Assembly (NCBI RefSeq): GCF_000219915.2
Contig: NC_017964.1
Location: forward strand, 2,666,001-2,730,000
Direction of reading: 5' to 3'
Origin: Advenella kashmirensis WT001
GTDB taxonomy: Bacteria > Pseudomonadota > Gammaproteobacteria > Burkholderiales > Burkholderiaceae_B
Length of the DNA: 64,000 nucleotides
The translations under genes and the position numbers were made by a program. The notes under the pieces were generated by a model. That model had not been told where the DNA came from, made no database searches, and worked only from the letters and a program-made list of their open reading frames with translations. Of the stretch, positions 50,667 to 64,000 are shown one piece after another. Each line of letters begins with the position of its first letter. Position 1 is the first letter of the stretch.

Positions 50667-51563
50667 TCAGCGGCTTTGAGCCGCCTGGGACAAGCAGGAG
50701 AGGAAATTTTCCAGCAGTGGCGACATTGCCTGCTTGCGCCAACAGACATACATTTCAACGACCGGCGGATCATCCACCGCCAGCGGGCGGTATACAACCC
50801 CGTCCAGACGGTTGCGTGATGTCAGTTCCGGTACCAGCGCTATACCCAGGCCTGCAGCGACCAGCGAAACCAGTGTGTGAGGCTGGGTGGCACGCTGGAC
50901 GATGGCAGGCTTGTGCCCGTTTCGACTAAGCAGCCCCTCCACCATATCACGCAAATAAGGGGAGTTTTCCGGCGTAAAACTGATCACCGGAAGACCCTGC
51001 AGGCTGGGCAAGTCAATTGCCTCGCTGGCGGCCAGCGGATGATTGGTGGGTAACACTACCATGAACGGTTCTTGCAGCAGTTTACGATTCATCAACTGCG
51101 GATGGCGGGCATGTGGCCGCATCAATCCGACGTCCAGCCGATCCTGCAACAGGTCTTGCACCTGGTCGTTGGAGATCATCTCGTGCAGGGTCAGCTCCAC
51201 AGCAGGAAACTGCCGCGTGAAGGTGCCAATTGCAGTGGGAATCAGGTAATAGGCGCTGGCCGCGGTAAAGCCCACCCGCAGAAATCCGGCGTCGCCGCGT
51301 TGTGCTGCCGCCAGGATGCCCGGCGTCTCGTCCCAGCGCGCCAGAAGTGGTTTGATATGCGCCAGCAGCACTTGTCCGGCATGAGTCAGTTGCACATGGC
51401 GCTGGGTGCGATGAAACAGCGTGATACCCAGCGTCTGCTCAAGCCGGCGAATTTGCTGGGACAGCGGCGGCTGCGAAATATGCATTCTGGCTGCCGCACG
51501 CCCGAAGTGCAATTCTTCGGCCACAGCGACGAAGTATCGAAGATGCCGCAGTTCCATTTTCAT
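50667..51563 (-). CDS. LysR-family transcriptional regulator (next to Bug-aldolase pair)
   Basis: 298 residues, intact. Helix-turn-helix region MELRHLRYFVAVAEELHFGR and AAARMHISQPPLSQQIRRLE is canonical, closest to the CbbR/BenM-type branch by its AEELHFGRAA motif. Start ATG 51563 (MKMELRHL) or Met at 51557. Divergent from the Bug gene over 226 bases containing a perfect palindrome. Confidence 0.93.
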   Translation of the reverse strand: MKMELRHLRYFVAVAEELHFGRAAARMHISQPPLSQQIRRLEQTLGITLFHRTQRHVQLTHAGQVLLAHIKPLLARWDETPGILAAAQRGDAGFLRVGFTAASAYYLIPTAIGTFTRQFPAVELTLHEMISNDQVQDLLQDRLDVGLMRPHARHPQLMNRKLLQEPFMVVLPTNHPLAASEAIDLPSLQGLPVISFTPENSPYLRDMVEGLLSRNGHKPAIVQRATQPHTLVSLVAAGLGIALVPELTSRNRLDGVVYRPLAVDDPPVVEMYVCWRKQAMSPLLENFLSCLSQAAQSR

Positions 51564-51601
51564 CCTGGCTTTATTGATATCAAATTCGACTCAATTATAT
51601 C

Positions 51602-51616
51602 CCAATAATATATTGG
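51602..51616. promoter_or_regulatory. Palindrome between LysR and Bug (operator candidate)
   Basis: CCAATA (51602-51607), ATA, TATTGG (51611-51616): a perfect 6-3-6 inverted repeat, 39 bases upstream of the LysR start. Position and symmetry suit a LysR-type site. Confidence 0.5.
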
Positions 51617-51789
51617 ACGACTTATTGAACACCATCCATAATCTGCTTCCAATACCGTAGATTGAGCGCTGCACGGTTTTGCTCGCAAAAGCAGGATCGT
51701 CAATCATACGACCCGCGCTGCCCAACAGCGGCAGCACAACCCGAGAGGCGCCAGGCAGAGGCCTCCGACTATCAGGAGATAAATTCACT

Positions 51790-52779
51790 ATGCTGCGTAC
51801 CTCACGTTATTACACACTGGCAGCCACCCTGGCGCTGACCTGCGCTGCCCTTCCCGTCCTGGCCCAGAGCGCGGCAACCCCCTGGCCTGCCAAACCCATC
51901 CACTATATTGTGCCCTTCTCGCCCGGTGGCGTTTCTGACGGCGTTGGACGGCTGATGGCCGAACAGCTCAGTGCACGATTGGGGCAATCGGTCATTGTCG
52001 AAAACAAGCCTGGCGTATCCGGCGTCGTCGGCACGCAACTGGTTGCGCGAGCCAAGCCGGACGGCTACACGATTGTAGGCGGGACAATTACAACCCACGC
52101 AGTCAACCCTTTTTTCATCAAAGCGCTAAGCTACGATCCGATCAAGGATTTCGCACCCGTGGCGCTAGTTGGTATGGTCAGCAATGCGCTGGTTGTGCGC
52201 GCTGACAGCCGTTTTAATACCGTGCAGCAACTAATAGACGCAGCCCGTGCGCAACCCGATGGGCTGACATATGGAACGGCCGGTGCGGGTACATCACAGC
52301 ATCTGTCCGGACAACTATTCCAGTCCATCTCCAACACGCGCCTGCGCCAGATTGTCTATAAGGGTGGCTCACAATCCATGGTAGACCTGATCGGTGGCCA
52401 GATCGATATGGTATTTGACACCGTCGCTGCCGCCCGTCCGATGATCGACGCCAAACGGGTGAAGGTGCTCGGCGTCACATCGGCCACCGCACTGGCCGAC
52501 CTTCCAGGTGTAAAGCCGCTAGCCCAGCTTGGTCTGCCTGGTTTCGAAATGCAATCGTGGCAGGGCATTTTCGCGCCAGCCGGCACCCCTGCTCCCGTCC
52601 TTGATCGGCTGGCCAGGGAAGTAGCAGCAGTTCTGCAGGACCCCGCGGTTCGCGCCAAACTGATGACCCTGGGCGTCGCCCCTGACGGCCGTGGTCCGGC
52701 GCAGTTTTCCACGTTCCAGCGCAGCGAAATCGACAAATGGGGCAAGATCATCAAGGATGCCGGCATCCACGCCAATTAA
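51790..52779 (+). CDS. Bug/TctC-family periplasmic binding protein
   Basis: Solute-binding protein of the Bug family, 329 residues, intact. Sec signal MLRTSRYYTLAATLALTCAA with cleavage near VLAQSA; mature motifs WPAKPIHYIVPFSPGGVSDG, VIVENKPGVSGVVG and KPDGYTIVGG. ATG 51790 follows AGGAGAT. It shares an operon with the HpcH/HpaI aldolase 54 bases downstream; the ligand may be the aldolase pathway substrate (inference). No TctAB genes nearby. Confidence 0.92.
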   Translation: MLRTSRYYTLAATLALTCAALPVLAQSAATPWPAKPIHYIVPFSPGGVSDGVGRLMAEQLSARLGQSVIVENKPGVSGVVGTQLVARAKPDGYTIVGGTITTHAVNPFFIKALSYDPIKDFAPVALVGMVSNALVVRADSRFNTVQQLIDAARAQPDGLTYGTAGAGTSQHLSGQLFQSISNTRLRQIVYKGGSQSMVDLIGGQIDMVFDTVAAARPMIDAKRVKVLGVTSATALADLPGVKPLAQLGLPGFEMQSWQGIFAPAGTPAPVLDRLAREVAAVLQDPAVRAKLMTLGVAPDGRGPAQFSTFQRSEIDKWGKIIKDAGIHAN

Positions 52780-52833
52780 CCTTGTCGCGCTGCGCTACAT
52801 TGAACCTCGTTGAATCACATAGAGCCATTTATT

Positions 52834-53619
52834 ATGAGTGAACCCCGTTACCCTGTTGATGGTACCTTGCCGGACGTCCTGCGTACCGGCCAATCCCTGC
52901 GCGGCCTGTTCAACGGGCTGCCTTCCGCGGCAATAGTGGAGATGTGCGCCTATGCAGGCTTTGACTTTATCATCCTGGATAACGAACACGGCAGCGCCGA
53001 TTTTGGCGTGACCGAACACATGTTGCGCGCAGCGCGCGCAGCCGGAATCGCCCCCGTCGTGCGCTGTTTCGAGCACGATCTGCCGCGCATTCTGGATATG
53101 GGCGCCAGCGCGGTCCAGGTGCCCATGGTGCAAAGCGCCAGCCAGGCACGGCGCCTGGCCGACATGGTGCGCTATCCTCCACTGGGCAAACGCGGCAGCG
53201 CCTTCAGTACGCGCGCCGCCGGCTACGGCGCCTTTGGCGGAGACGGCCACACTCAACGCAGCAACGATGGTGTCGTATTTGTTGCCATGATCGAAACACC
53301 CGAAGCGATTGAATTCGCCGCTGATATTGCGGCGGTGCCGGGGGTAGATGTTGTGTTTATCGGCCCCAATGATCTGGCCCATGCCATGGGACATGGCAGC
53401 AACTGGGATGCGGCCCCCGTGCAGCAGGCGATCCGGCGCGGGCTGGAAGCGGTGGCGGCAGCCGGTAAGTGTCCCGGCATTATCGCGCTGACGCCGGCCG
53501 ATGAAGAAAAATACCGGGCCTGGGGCGCCCGCTACTTCGCCAATGTTTCTACCAGCATCATTACGCGGGCACTGGCGCAAGCCACTGCCGCGGGGCGGGA
53601 TACGCAACTGCGCTATTGA
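52834..53619 (+). CDS. HpcH/HpaI-family aldolase/citrate lyase
   Basis: Class II pyruvate aldolase of the HpcH/HpaI family, 261 residues from ATG 52834. Catalytic features seen: His in DNEHGSADF, Arg in PVVRCFEHD, Glu in VAMIETPEA and Asp in VFIGPNDLA (metal ligands). Family members cleave 2-keto-3-deoxy-acids or 4-hydroxy-2-ketoheptanedioate into pyruvate plus an aldehyde; the exact substrate is not evident. Convergent with polA, 29 bases from its end. Confidence 0.92.
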   Translation: MSEPRYPVDGTLPDVLRTGQSLRGLFNGLPSAAIVEMCAYAGFDFIILDNEHGSADFGVTEHMLRAARAAGIAPVVRCFEHDLPRILDMGASAVQVPMVQSASQARRLADMVRYPPLGKRGSAFSTRAAGYGAFGGDGHTQRSNDGVVFVAMIETPEAIEFAADIAAVPGVDVVFIGPNDLAHAMGHGSNWDAAPVQQAIRRGLEAVAAAGKCPGIIALTPADEEKYRAWGARYFANVSTSIITRALAQATAAGRDTQLRY

Positions 53620-53648
53620 GCGCGGGCGTTGGCGCGATTGCCCTGCCG

Positions 53649-56365
53649 TTAGTGAGCCTCTTCCCAGTTATTGCCGATCCCGGTTTCAGCCACAAGCGGC
53701 ACAGCCAGTGTGGCTACGTCGCACATCAGCCCCGGCAATGCCTGACTGACCAGCGCCTGCTCGCTACTGGGAACATCGAGCACCAGCTCGTCGTGCACCT
53801 GCATGACCAGGCGTGAAGCCAGTTGTTCCTTTTCCAGCCAGGCCTGTACCGCCACCATGGCCATTTTGATCAGATCGGCCGATGTGCCCTGCATGGGTGC
53901 GTTAATGGCGGCCCGCTCTGCCCCGGCACGGCGTGGCCCCTTGGCATTGATCTCGGGCAACCACAAGCGGCGGCCGAAAACCGTTTCCACATAGCCCTTG
54001 GCAGAAGCTTCTTTTTTGATGCGCGACATGTAATCGGCCACACCAGGGTAACGCGCAAAATAGCGATCAATGTATGTTTGCGCTGCATCGCGGGTGATGC
54101 CCAGATTGGCCGCCAGTCCGAACGCGCTCATGCCGTAGATCAGTCCAAAATTGATGGCCTTGGCTGCACGGCGCTGCTCGGCATTGACTGCCTCTGGCGC
54201 CACGCCAAATACTTCGCCGGCGGTGGCACGGTGAATATCCTCGCCCTGCTGAAACGACTTCTGCAAATTGACATCGCCCGACAAATGTGCCATTACCCGC
54301 AATTCGATCTGGGAATAATCGGCGGAAACAATCACGCCGCCATCCGAAGGGACAAACGCCATGCGAATACGGCGACCCTCTTCGGTACGTACCGGAATAT
54401 TCTGCAAATTGGGATCCGACGAGGCAAGCCTGCCGGTAATAACCGCCGCCTGTGCATAATCGGTATGCACCCGTCCGGTGGATGCATTAATCATTTTCGG
54501 CAGCTTATCCGTATAGGTGGACTTGAGCTTGGCCAGACTGCGATAGTCCAGCAATGTGCGCGGCAGTGGGTAATCTGCAGCCAGTTTTGACAGCACATCC
54601 TCGTCGGTCGACGGCGCGCCCTTGGGCGTCTTGCGCAGCACGGGCAGATTCATTTTGCCAAACAGTATTTCACCCAGCTGTTTGGTGGAATTCAGGTTAA
54701 AGGGCTGGCCGGCCAGTTCATAGGCTTTATTTTCCAGCTCGACCAGCTTTGCGCCGATCTGCGCGCTTTGCAGGCGCAACATGGCCTCGTCAATACGCAC
54801 GCCATTGCGTTCAATCTGCGTCAGTACCCGGGATACCTGCACTTCGAGCCGATAAATACGCTGCAGCCCTTCCTGATCCCGCAGCATGGGGCTTAGCGCA
54901 TGAAACAGCTGCAAGGTAAAGTCGGCATCTTCAGCGGCATAATGCGTTGCCGTTTCAATATCCACTTCATCAAAACAGATTTGCTTGGCGCCTTTGCCGC
55001 AGATTTCTTCGTAGGTAGTGCCGGTGCGTCCCAGATAACGCTGCGCCAGTTCCTGCATGCCCACACTGCGATGCGACTCCAGTACATAAGCCATGAGCAT
55101 GGTGTCGTGCTCGATCCCCGCCAGCGTAATGCCTTCATTCAGAAAAACATGACTGTCATACTTGGCATTATGCAGGATCTTGGCCGCGACCTCATCCTGC
55201 AACCAGTCGCGCAGCGCCGCAAGCGTCTGGGCCTTGTCCAGCTGTATGCCGGCGCCGGTTCCTCGATGGCCCAGCGGAATGTACCAGGCGGAACCCGGTT
55301 CAATGGCAAGTGAAATACCCACCAGGCTGGCCTGCATGGGGTCCAGGGACGTGGTTTCGGTGTCGATGGCAACCCATTCGGCCTGTTTGATCGCCTCCAG
55401 ACATGCACTGAACTTGTCAGCAGTATCCACTGTCTGGTAGTTGACCTGTGCGGGTGCATCGGGCAAATTCTGCGCCACCCGTGCATCCTGTTCGGGTACA
55501 CGATCTGCATCGCCGGTTAGCTCGCGCAGCCAGGTGCGAAAGCCGTAGCGATCGTAAATCGTCGTCAGCGTGGGTACATCCGGCGGCTTGGGTAGCAGGT
55601 CCTGTACGCCCTGCATGAATTCGGTCAGTTCACAGTCGCGCCTGACGGTAATCAGATTACGGGTCAGTTCAAACTGCGGGATCGCATCGCGCAGGTTCTG
55701 ACCCGCAACACCCTTGATGTTGTCCGCATTCGCGACCAGATTATCAATGCTGTCATACTCGCTGAGCCATTTGACCGCGGTCTTGGGTCCCACTTTGGCC
55801 ACCCCCGGCACATTATCGACGTTATCGCCGATAAGCATCAGATAATCCACGATGCGTTCGGGCCTGACGCCGAACTTGGCCAGCACGCCGGCTTCGTCCA
55901 GGTTTTCACCGGTCATGGTGTTTACCAGTGAAATATGGGAATTGACCAGTTGAGCCAAATCCTTGTCGCCAGTTGATATAATAGTGTGAATATCAGAGCG
56001 GGCAGCCATATCGGCCAACGTCGCAATCACGTCATCCGCTTCCACGCCCGGCGCGGCAATAACGGGCCAGCCCATTGCGCGGATCGCCTCATGAATGGGG
56101 CCGGTCTGCACAGCAAGGTCATCGGGCATGGGCGGTCTGTCCCCCTTGTATTCGGGATACAAATCATCCCTGAAGGTTTTGCCCTTGGCATCGAAAATAC
56201 ATGCGGCATAATCCGCCTTATAATCATCAATGCATTTTCGCATCATGTTTATCACGCCATACAGGGCGCTGTGGGCTCTCCACGCGCATTACGCAGATCG
56301 GGCATCGCATAGAAGGCGCGGTACAAATAGCTTGATCCGTCAACAAGTAACAAGGTTTTTTTCAT
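53649..56365 (-). CDS. polA: DNA polymerase I (one apparent frameshift near the N-terminus)
   Basis: Gap-filling and repair polymerase, about 905 residues joined. ATG 56365 gives [20 protein letters not shown], then a one-base loss near 56279 leads to a false stop; corrected, it reads [20 protein letters not shown]. The 5'-3' exonuclease domain ([10 protein letters not shown]), the 3'-5' domain with intact exo I ([11 protein letters not shown]) and the polymerase motifs A ([18 protein letters not shown]), B ([15 protein letters not shown]) and C ([12 protein letters not shown]) are all visible, so proofreading is likely functional. Its start codon overlaps that of the divergent LOG-family gene. 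Confidence 0.96.
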
Positions 56366-57032
56366 GTCAGTAACAAAAGCAACAACGATTCAGGGTCAGA
56401 TAAACGAGATAACCAGCGAGCTGCTTACAGCGGCAGATCATCTCAAGGATTTGACCGCAGCGGTGAGCATTTTTGGAAGTGCACGGATCCGGTCAGATTC
56501 GCCCTACTATACCAAAACGCAAGAGATTAGCGGCCTTCTTGCCAAGGCGGGCTTCAATGTTATTTCCGGCGGCGGTCCCGGCATCATGGAAGCAGCCAAC
56601 AAAGGCTGCCATGAAGCAGGCGGAACCAGTATCGGACTGAACATCGAACTGCCTCACGAACAGAAAGACAATCGCTACCAGACCGACAGCCTGTATTTCA
56701 AATATTTTGTATCGCGCAAAACGACCTTTTTCATGAACAGCGCAGGCTACATCATCATGCCCGGCGGGTTCGGCACCCTGGACGAAATGTTCGAGGCCCT
56801 CACGCTGATCCAGACCGGCAAGGCCAGCAAAGCACCGGTTGTCTTTGTCGGCACCGAATTCTGGCAAGGGTTGATGGACTGGATCCGCAACCAGCTGGTG
56901 GTCAACAAGCTGATTTCGGAACACGATCTGGATCTGTTCATTGTCGAAGACGATCCGCAAAAAGTGGTTGAGCACATTCAGACCAAACACCAGCAGTACG
57001 TTCTGGATGCCAGCTGTGTCGGACTATGTTAA
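56364..57032 (+). CDS. LOG-family protein (lysine decarboxylase-like fold, TIGR00730 type)
   Basis: Nucleoside-5'-monophosphate phosphoribohydrolase-like protein of the LOG family, 222 residues. Signature motifs are complete: [15 protein letters not shown], the GGxGTxxE motif in [16 protein letters not shown]. Family members remove ribose-5-phosphate from (cytokinin) nucleotides; older annotation as lysine decarboxylase is misleading. ATG 56364 shares two bases with the polA ATG on the other strand (CATG), with CAAGG as a weak ribosome site inside the polA coding region. No later Met could serve as start before residue 70. Confidence 0.9.
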   Translation: MSVTKATTIQGQINEITSELLTAADHLKDLTAAVSIFGSARIRSDSPYYTKTQEISGLLAKAGFNVISGGGPGIMEAANKGCHEAGGTSIGLNIELPHEQKDNRYQTDSLYFKYFVSRKTTFFMNSAGYIIMPGGFGTLDEMFEALTLIQTGKASKAPVVFVGTEFWQGLMDWIRNQLVVNKLISEHDLDLFIVEDDPQKVVEHIQTKHQQYVLDASCVGLC

Positions 57033-57080
57033 GCAGCTGTGCCATGTGTTAGCGCACCGGCACCGAGCGGGTATTGTGCC

Positions 57081-57341
57081 TTATTCGGGCGCCGGTTTCT
57101 TTTTGGCCGGGGGGCGGCAAATGACCTGTACCACTGGCAGTTCCTCCTGAACGATATTGCGTGACATGACCTGCCCTTTGACCTGGGCGCAGGATTGCTC
57201 CATTTTTGTCATGCATGCTGCAGTATCCGTTTTGCAAGGCAGGATCAAGTGCAGGTCATTCTGGTCATAAATCGCTTTGGATGCACAGCCGGACAGCACC
57301 ATGACAGCAACAACCGGTATCACGAAATGGCGAATCATCAA
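57081..57341 (-). CDS. Small hypothetical lipoprotein
   Basis: 86 residues with a clear lipoprotein signal: MMIRHFVIPVVAVMVLSGC, lipobox LSGC. The mature part has three more Cys (LPCKTDTAAC, EQSCAQ) and a Lys/Pro-rich tail. An AAGGAG lies before the ATG (57345-57350 on the complement). No family recognised. Convergent with the LOG gene. Confidence 0.7.
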   Translation of the reverse strand: MMIRHFVIPVVAVMVLSGCASKAIYDQNDLHLILPCKTDTAACMTKMEQSCAQVKGQVMSRNIVQEELPVVQVICRPPAKKKPAPE

Positions 57342-57589
57342 TTCTCCTTGGTATCATCCGGGTATTATATGGTCACTCCGGGATCAAATGAAAAACAGTT
57401 GCCGCATCATAACCCGGCCGAGACAGGCTTGAACTTCCAAGGCAAGCGCGCCCCGGCATTAATGACACTAGTTTGCAAAAAATTGCACTTGTTTTAATAG
57501 CTATCGCAGTGTTGTGTGCTAGATTTTTATCTCTTTTTCGTTTTTCCAGCCCATGCGGCATTATGGAAAGCCATTACCGAAGGCGCTAC

Positions 57590-57942
57590 ATGTCAAACAC
57601 GCTTAAAACGACTGTCATCATTGTTGGCGCCCTGCTGCTGGGTGGTTGCTCCACCGGTTTCGGGGTCAGTGTACCGCTGGTCAGCGGTCTGTCACTGGGT
57701 ATCGGCAGCGGTGGCATCAGCTTGGCACGGGCATCGGGCCAGTCGGTGCAGGCATCGGCGTAGGTCACGGCGGGCGGGTTTCGGCTGGCGCGGGAGTGGG
57801 CGTTGGCGTGGGCACCAGCATCGGATCAGGCGCGAGCGCAGGCGTAGGTACTGGCGTTGGCACCAGCACTGTGCTCTACGATCCGCAGCGCGCCGCCGAG
57901 GCCGCACCGCGGGAAAAAGCCGATTTGTACGGCGGAAACTGA
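57590..57942 (+). CDS. Glycine-rich hypothetical lipoprotein (one apparent frameshift)
   Basis: About 117 residues joined. Signal peptide MSNTLKTTVIIVGALLLGGC with lipobox LGGC, then an alternating Gly/Val/Ser/Ala stretch (GAGVGVGVGTSIGSGASAG, GVGTGVGTST) and a short charged tail. The frame breaks near 57720; one added C gives GISLGTGIGPVGAGIG. The tail VLYDPQRAAEAAPREKADLY suggests a soluble end. No function recognised; such proteins occur as small envelope lipoproteins in Burkholderiales. Confidence 0.68.
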
Positions 57943-58194
57943 TCGCAGAGCGCTCCTGTATGGACTACCGGGCCGCCGGGCTACCCGCTAGCACCCCGCT
58001 GCGTGCCCCCAGCCTTGTGCTCTTTACGCGCACACAAACCACATCTGCCCGCCAATCTGGGGTCGGTTGCACCTGACAACGATGGGCGTTTGCTCATGAG
58101 TAGACAACTTTATCCGTCCTTGCGCATATCGACCATTGGATTTCTGCCCTTTCCGATACGATCGAGATTCCGTATTTGAAAAAGGGGGGTCGGC
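57943..58194. other. Intergenic region before the LuxR-type gene
   Basis: 252 bases with no supported gene. A run of G (GGGGGG) lies just before the LuxR start and can act as its ribosome site. No clear lux-box palindrome was found. Confidence 0.4.
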
Positions 58195-61702
<3,508 letters not shown>

Positions 61703-61720
61703 TTTCAGCAGGTGAAAACC

Positions 61721-62290
61721 ATGGTGTACTCTCTTTCTTTCTCGCGCTGGCATCAGGCCCTGCTGGCAGCCCTCTTGCTCAGCCTGGTGCTGGCCGGTTG
61801 CGGCTTCAAACTGCGTGGTGAAAAGCCGCTGCCGTTTACCACGATGTACACCAATATTGAAAGCAACTCGCGCTTTGGCGCCTACTTGCGTCGATCTCTG
61901 CAAGCCAGTTCACCATCACTGCAATTTGTCGACGATGCATCGGCAGCACAGGTGGTCCTCTCGCAACTGGAACGCGTCCAGTCACAGCGTGAAGTCTCGC
62001 TCAACTCTCAGGGCCAGGTTGAAGAGTACGAGCTGACGCTGCGCCTGACTTTTCAGCTGGTTTCCAATAGCGGTCAATTGCTGATCCCGCCGTCCACCCT
62101 CACCTCCACACGTACGCTGCCTTATGACGAAGCCAACTCCCAGGCCAAAGCCCAGGAAATGGTTACGCTATATCAGGACATGGAAGCGCAAATGGTGGGA
62201 CAACTGGTCCGGCGCATCAGTTCTGATGACGTGATCCAGGGCTATCAGCAGGGTGCCGGCACGCAAGGTGAAGCGCAGTTCGTTCGATAA
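61721..62290 (+). CDS. lptE: LPS-assembly lipoprotein LptE
   Basis: Outer-membrane lipoprotein that plugs and assembles the LptD barrel, 189 residues. Lipoprotein signal ending LLLSLVLAGCGFKLRG, with lipobox LAGC and the GFxLRG continuation typical of LptE. ATG 61721 is chosen for its AGGTGA seven bases upstream; GTG 61712 is an alternative. Five bases separate it from holA. Intact. Confidence 0.93.
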   Translation: MVYSLSFSRWHQALLAALLLSLVLAGCGFKLRGEKPLPFTTMYTNIESNSRFGAYLRRSLQASSPSLQFVDDASAAQVVLSQLERVQSQREVSLNSQGQVEEYELTLRLTFQLVSNSGQLLIPPSTLTSTRTLPYDEANSQAKAQEMVTLYQDMEAQMVGQLVRRISSDDVIQGYQQGAGTQGEAQFVR

Positions 62291-62295
62291 GCGCG

Positions 62296-63357
62296 ATGGC
62301 AGGACAAACCCCAAACTACGAACGCTTCATTGCCGATCTGGGTAAGCCGGATGTGCAGTTGCACCCGCTGTATGTGATCAGCGGCGACGAATTACTGTTG
62401 CGCAACGAAGCGCTGGACGCATTGCGCGCAGCCTGTCGGCTTCAGGGCTATACCGAAAGGGTCACACTCAGCCTGACGGCCACCGGCCCATGGAATGCCA
62501 TAGAAGAGAACACCCAGTCCATTTCCCTGTTCGGCGATCGCAAGCTGATGGAACTTGAACTGCCCACCGGCAAGCCCGGCAAAACCGGCGGCGACGCACT
62601 GGTCTCGCTGGCCAATCGCGCCGCAAGGCAGGAATTGACCGATATTTCCGTTGTCCTGATTCTGCCACGGGCAGACAGGACCATATCCTCTGCAAAATGG
62701 TATACCGCCGTAACGCAGCACGCTGTGCTGGTCAATACGCCAGTCATCAGCCGCGAGCAATTGCCCGCCTGGATTCAGGGCCGGCTCAAGCGCCAGAAGC
62801 AGCACGCCGATCCAGCAACCCTGGCGTGGATTACCGATAAGGTCGAAGGCAATCTGCTGGCGGCGCATCAGGAAATCCTCAAGCTGGGCTTGCAATATCC
62901 TGAAGGCGAATTGACGCTGGAAGAAGTGGAAAGTGCCGTTCTGGACGTGAGCCGCTATAATGTCTTTGACATGAGTCATGCCATTTTGCGCGGCGATGGT
63001 CAGCGCGCGCTCAAGGTGCTGCATGGGTTGCAGGCCGAGGGCGAGGCGTTGCCAATGGTGCTGGGCCTGCTTACTTATGACATTCGTAATCTTTATACAC
63101 TTGCTCAGGCAAGGCAGAACGGACACAATCCCAGGAACCTGACGCGCAAGCTCGGTCTGTTTCCGCCCAAGGATCAGCTGATCCTCAATACGCTGGACCG
63201 GCTGCCCTTTTCGCAGATTATGGGCTTGATCCAGCACGCCCACGACATTGATCGTCTGTTCAAGGGTTTTCCTGCTGACGGAAGACTGACCGACGCCTGG
63301 CAGGAAATGGCCCGACTCGTTCTGCGTATGGCAGACACGACCGCATCCTCTCACTGA
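62296..63357 (+). CDS. holA: DNA polymerase III subunit delta
   Basis: Clamp-loader subunit that opens the beta clamp, 353 residues. Motifs: [53 protein letters not shown] and LTYDIRNLY in the collar domain. Placed between lptE and proA as in most Burkholderiales. Intact. Confidence 0.95.
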   Translation: MAGQTPNYERFIADLGKPDVQLHPLYVISGDELLLRNEALDALRAACRLQGYTERVTLSLTATGPWNAIEENTQSISLFGDRKLMELELPTGKPGKTGGDALVSLANRAARQELTDISVVLILPRADRTISSAKWYTAVTQHAVLVNTPVISREQLPAWIQGRLKRQKQHADPATLAWITDKVEGNLLAAHQEILKLGLQYPEGELTLEEVESAVLDVSRYNVFDMSHAILRGDGQRALKVLHGLQAEGEALPMVLGLLTYDIRNLYTLAQARQNGHNPRNLTRKLGLFPPKDQLILNTLDRLPFSQIMGLIQHAHDIDRLFKGFPADGRLTDAWQEMARLVLRMADTTASSH

Positions 63358-63364
63358 TTCAATC

Positions 63365-64000
63365 ATGACAACCGAAACCAGTAAAAATCTCGATATCGAT
63401 ACGCAAATGCTGACCTATGGCCAGCAAGCCAAAGCCGCCGCCCGCCTGCTAATGCGCGCAGACGACAAACAGAAGTCGGCCGCCCTGCTGCATATTGCCC
63501 GTACGCTGGAAACCCAGGCAGAGCAATTGCAGGCCGAAAACGCACTGGATCTGCAAAAAGCGCGCGACAACGGTCTGGAGGCGGCCATGCTCGATCGCCT
63601 GACGCTATCGGATAAAGCACTGGGCCTGATGGCAACCGGCCTGCGCCAGATCGCAGCGCTGGAAGACCCGGTAGGCAGCCGCAGTGAAACCCGCATCCGG
63701 CCAAACGGCATGCAAGTCTCGAAAATGCGCATCCCGCTGGGGGTCATCGGCATCATTTATGAATCTCGCCCCAATGTCACGATCGATGCAGCTGCGCTGT
63801 GTCTGAAATCGGGCAATGCCGCCATTTTGCGCGGCGGCAGCGAGGCCTTTCGCTCCAATCAGGCTTTGGGCAAAATTATTCAGGAAGGGCTGGCTTTCGC
63901 CGGCCTGCCCGCGCATGCGGTGCAAACCATCAATACCACAGACCGCGCCGCTGTAGGCCGGCTCATTACCCTGAGCGATTACGTCGACGTAATTATTCCC
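63365..64000 (+). CDS. proA: Gamma-glutamyl phosphate reductase (partial, C-terminus outside window)
   Basis: Second enzyme of proline synthesis. 212 codons are present from ATG 63365; the frame stays open to the window end. [19 protein letters not shown] and [19 protein letters not shown] are the ProA cofactor-domain signatures. The catalytic Cys lies beyond the window. Confidence 0.96.
   Translation, partial: MTTETSKNLDIDTQMLTYGQQAKAAARLLMRADDKQKSAALLHIARTLETQAEQLQAENALDLQKARDNGLEAAMLDRLTLSDKALGLMATGLRQIAALEDPVGSRSETRIRPNGMQVSKMRIPLGVIGIIYESRPNVTIDAAALCLKSGNAAILRGGSEAFRSNQALGKIIQEGLAFAGLPAHAVQTINTTDRAAVGRLITLSDYVDVIIP

Overview
The window reads as a chromosomal segment of a betaproteobacterium of the order Burkholderiales, most likely family Alcaligenaceae (Bordetella/Advenella-like). 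The evidence is gene content and order: rpsF-priB-rpsR-rplI followed by dnaB, leuS-lptE-holA-proA, alaC-hom-thrC, dxs-ispA-xseB next to a Rieske oxygenase, and several orphan 'Bug' (TctC-type) binding proteins with LysR regulators. The genus is an inference. No rRNA, tRNA, CRISPR array, insertion sequence, prophage or integron was seen. Almost all genes are core metabolism, information processing or envelope functions.

Layout. 1-5425 (minus): dnaE (cut by the window edge) and hrpA. 5526-7167 (plus): argA and yggX. 7593-13384 (minus): potFGHI polyamine ABC transporter, a YffB/ArsC-like protein, rpiA and phoU. 13458-17894 (minus): a Kdo-kinase-like LPS kinase, a group II truncated haemoglobin, a large FtsX-type permease and a TauE/SafE exporter. 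18131-21621 (minus): radA, an SDR reductase and alr. 21706-25016 (plus): hpnCDE, which make squalene for hopanoids. 25126-30748 (minus): nnrS behind an NsrR-like operator, then alaC-hom-thrC. 31071-35293 (plus): an Mth938-like protein, bcp, a PhoH-like PIN-ATPase and an SBF-like transporter. 35401-42849 (minus): dnaB, rplI, rpsR, priB, rpsF, folE2, dxs, ispA, xseB. 43111-46424: Rieske oxygenase, EamA permease, htpX. 46476-53619: an accessory stretch with two regulated catabolic or uptake loci (Bug-TauD/LysR and LysR/Bug-HpcH aldolase) flanking a LysE exporter. 53649-58896: polA, a LOG-family hydrolase, two small lipoproteins and a LuxR-type regulator without a LuxI. 59043-64000 (plus): leuS-lptE-holA-proA (proA cut by the window edge).

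The dominant feature of the raw sequence is that about 24 of some 58 genes are interrupted by roughly 31 frame changes. Twenty-nine of these are explained by the loss of exactly one base, and the other two fit two lost bases. At most sites adding a single C or G to a short C or G run restores a family-conforming protein. Essential genes (rpsF, leuS, polA, dxs) are hit as often as others. I read these as base-dropout errors in the assembly rather than real gene decay, and I annotate the genes full length with the break positions stated.

No convincing new defence, mobile or biosynthetic system was found. The most informative leads are the 11-1-11 NsrR-type operator at nnrS, the palindromes in the two LysR-divergent intergenic regions, polA and a LOG gene whose start codons overlap on a single CATG, and a Rieske oxygenase with an enlarged cluster-binding loop beside isoprenoid genes.
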